From Candidatus Poribacteria bacterium (GTDB lineage Bacteria; Poribacteria; WGA-4E; WGA-3G), in NCBI GenBank assembly GCA_028821605.1, contig JAPPFM010000034.1, positions 1 to 59,618 on the forward strand: 59,618 bases of DNA, read 5' to 3'. Under the pieces are notes generated by a model. The model searched no databases and was not told the DNA's origin. It saw only the letters and a list, made by a program, of their open reading frames with translations. This document shows, piece by piece, positions 58,229-59,618 of this stretch (its first letter is position 1; the number at the start of each line of letters is the position of its first letter). Made by a program: the position numbers and the translations under genes.

Positions 58229-58975
58229 CTACTGCGACTTCAGCCTTCCCCAAAGGATAGGGAGTTTATCCGACGGCTCCACAGCGAAAGCGGTGAATTC
58301 GATGCCGTTGTTCATAATATCCTGAACTTCATCTTCGGTGAGTCCATCGTTGAAGAGACCGACCTCGTCCATAATAGTGGCAGAGAGGAAACCTACGCCT
58401 TTATCCGTAGCGAGCCATGCCGTCTGATCCTGATCTTGGAGTTGGAACTTCGGTACCTTTTGTGAGACTTTCTCTTCGCCGTCGATGTAGATTTTACAGG
58501 TTTCTCCGTCGTAGACATTGGCGACATGATACCATGTCCCTGCCTTAACCGTCACACCACTGGCGACATCCCAAGTGTTTGTCCAACTACGCATGAGATT
58601 CCCACCATTTTTGTAAGGCACGTAGCGGTTGTTGCTCTGATCCCATATTGAGAAATAGTTCTGCTGACCGCCAATATCGGTAAAATTTATCCACAGGGTG
58701 AAGGTCACTTTATCCTCGATAATGCCTTTACCGAGTGGAATGGTGACTGTCCCGCCCTTTTTAATTTCAAGGGCACCATCTACCTTCCCTTCCTCCCATT
58801 TCGCGTTCGTAATCGTGCCTTTACGTCCATTTTCGGAAGCATCTTCAGCGACATCGCCTTTCCCTTCGTCCAATAACCAGATACCGACAATCCTATCGGG
58901 ATCAATCTCGGCTTGGCTGTAACCGACGACGAGACTTAGCGCGAGCATCGCGCAAACAAATATCTTTATTTTCAT
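58229..58975 (-). CDS. Secreted LamG/concanavalin-like domain protein
   Basis: A 248-aa protein with a signal peptide (MKIKIFVCAMLALSLVVGYS then QA-E). It begins VGIWLLDEGKGDVAEDASEN, the usual opening of LamG-like sandwich domains, and continues VTFTLWINF, then TWYHVANVYDGETCKIYIDG (about 153-172) and IMDEVGLFNDGLTEDEVQDI. The C-terminus reads AVEPSDKLPILWGRLKSQ, a tail that may be a sorting signal. It probably binds carbohydrate or protein at the cell surface. GGAGCG lies upstream of the start. Confidence 0.82.
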   Translation of the reverse strand: MKIKIFVCAMLALSLVVGYSQAEIDPDRIVGIWLLDEGKGDVAEDASENGRKGTITNAKWEEGKVDGALEIKKGGTVTIPLGKGIIEDKVTFTLWINFTDIGGQQNYFSIWDQSNNRYVPYKNGGNLMRSWTNTWDVASGVTVKAGTWYHVANVYDGETCKIYIDGEEKVSQKVPKFQLQDQDQTAWLATDKGVGFLSATIMDEVGLFNDGLTEDEVQDIMNNGIEFTAFAVEPSDKLPILWGRLKSQ

Positions 58976-59102
58976 AAGGTTTACGCTCCTTTTTCGCTAT
59001 ACGGAGTGTTATGACCACAGAAATGTGATCGGTATGTTAGTTACATTAGACTTATCAAGCGCATTACAAGTTTAATCCGATTTTCAAACTGCGAGTTCGT
59101 TT

Positions 59103-59124
59103 GTAGTCGTGCGATTCATCGCAC
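59103..59124. repeat. Dispersed palindromic repeat, GTAGTCGTGCGAT family, copy 2
   Basis: GTGCGAT-TC-ATCGCAC, with the same 5' flank GTAGTC as the copy at 9973-9995. Confidence 0.6.
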
Positions 59125-59144
59125 ACAGGTATCCTCACCTTGGT

Positions 59145-59168
59145 AGGCGAGGTTTCCTAACCTCGCCC
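59145..59168. repeat. GC-rich palindrome (GGCGAGGTT family)
   Basis: GGCGAGGTT (59146-59154) pairs with AACCTCGCC (59159-59167) over 9 bp, with a 4-nt loop. It resembles the palindromes at 12161 and 35404. Confidence 0.6.
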
Positions 59169-59492
59169 CTTTCCAGCGTGTAGGTTGGGTTGAACGTGAA
59201 CATACTAAAAATCTCCCATAGAAATGATTTTCAAACTTCATCAAGAAACCTAAAACTGCTGAAAGGCAAGTGAAACCCAACGCATTCTCACACCTACGGC
59301 ACTTAGATTGTTGGGTTTCGCTGGGTCTATACCAACAAGGTATTGGAAAATGGAATCCTACGTGTAGACGAAAAGGATTTTGCCTCTTACCGCTCAACCC
59401 AACCGACATTTGTTACCTTGGATTGGAAAAATTACCGAGCTATCGCGACGAGGAAGTCGCTTCTACAGAGGAACCAAACCCCCCAATTTAAT

Positions 59493-59521
59493 TTGACAAA
59501 GAATCAAGATTAGGATATACT
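59493..59521 (+). promoter_or_regulatory. Promoter of tRNA-Leu
   Basis: TTGACA (59493-59498) and TATACT (59516-59521) have 17-bp spacing, and the tRNA starts 10 bp further on. Confidence 0.7.
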
Positions 59522-59531
59522 ATAATTGCTT

Positions 59532-59616
59532 GCCGGGATGCTGAAATTGGTAGACAGGCTAGGTTCAGGGTCTAGTGTGCATTATGCGCGTAAGGGTTCG
59601 AGTCCCTTTCCCGGCA
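59532..59616 (+). tRNA. tRNA-Leu (anticodon CAG)
   Basis: A class II tRNA of 85 nt. The acceptor stem is GCCGGGA/TCCCGGC, with discriminator A at 59616. The anticodon stem-loop is CTAGG-TTCAGGG-TCTAG, so the anticodon is CAG. A long variable arm (TGTGCA-TTA-TGCGCG) and the T arm AAGGG-TTCGAGT-CCCTT follow. CCA is not encoded. It lies at the window edge but appears complete. Confidence 0.93.
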
Positions 59617-59618
59617 TC

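Larger units (their letters stand above)
58976..59492. other. Repeat-rich intergenic region, no gene seen
   Basis: About 500 bp containing several dispersed palindromes: GTAGTCGTGCGATT (59103-59116), AGGCGAGGTT-TCCT-AACCTCGCC (59145-59167), GTAGGTTGGGTTGAA (59180-59194) and AACCCAAC/GTTGGGTT near 59274 and 59311. None encodes a credible gene. Confidence 0.6.

Overview
The window looks like a chromosomal segment of an uncultured, metabolically versatile bacterium of the Candidatus Poribacteria type (sponge- or marine-associated; PVC-adjacent gene content). This is an inference from the gene mix, not from a marker gene. The mix includes several phytanoyl-CoA dioxygenase-like proteins, two formylglycine sulfatases, three enolase-superfamily dehydratase-like proteins, a Gfo/Idh/MocA oxidoreductase, a BNR sialidase-like protein, LamG and LRR/Big1 surface-protein genes, and many short GC-rich palindromic repeats. 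Genes carry clear Shine-Dalgarno sites and sigma70-like promoters. The only RNA gene seen with certainty is a tRNA-Leu(CAG) at the right edge.

Layout. 0-3.4 kb: a Tat-targeted C25 (gingipain-like) cysteine peptidase and a Gfo/Idh/MocA oxidoreductase. 3.6-8.3 kb: four tandem paralogues, each fusing an RDD membrane domain to a full-length PspA/IM30-like coiled coil (the bacterial ESCRT-III family). This is the most striking system in the window. 8.4-12 kb: a sulfatase, a small conserved protein and a decayed LRR/Big1 surface-protein gene. 12-17.2 kb: a 94-bp MITE, a 1129-aa protein with a primase-polymerase-like N-terminus, and an IS200/IS605-type TnpB element with its probable omega-RNA end. 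17.2-42 kb: a long catabolic region (creatininase-like, GT-C-like membrane protein plus pectate-lyase-like protein, PhyH dioxygenases, Cu/Zn superoxide dismutase, DUF6785-like membrane protein, three enolase-superfamily enzymes, Zn-type dehydrogenase, CPBP protease, nitrilase-family amidase, amidohydrolase, NUDIX, methyltransferases, sialidase-like). 42-47.6 kb (mostly minus strand): DUF309, UDP-glucose dehydrogenase, MoxR ATPase, GHMP sugar kinase and HU. 48-51 kb: asd, mtnK-like kinase and a DnaJ/CbpA-like co-chaperone. 51.1-54.7 kb: an accessory nuclease island. It holds an Rpn-type nuclease, an antitoxin-like fragment, a stand-alone zinc-ribbon/PD-(D/E)XK protein, and a larger protein that joins two exonuclease-VII-like OB folds to the same zinc-ribbon/nuclease module and a coiled coil. 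54.7-59.6 kb: an aspartate aminotransferase-like gene, a second sulfatase, a GGCT-like protein, a secreted LamG protein and tRNA-Leu.

How it fits together. The catabolic genes suggest uptake and processing of sulfated or acidic polysaccharides and sugar acids: sulfatases remove sulfate, lyase- and sialidase-like proteins cut, and enolase-superfamily dehydratases and NAD-dependent oxidoreductases process the sugar acids. asd, mtnK and the aminotransferase belong to aspartate/methionine metabolism and methionine salvage. UDP-glucose dehydrogenase and the GHMP kinase point to envelope sugar supply. The RDD-PspA array points to a membrane-stress or membrane-remodelling role. Several genes carry single 5'-proximal lesions (an in-frame TGA, one-base frameshifts, no usable start codon). 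These are either early pseudogenes or assembly errors.
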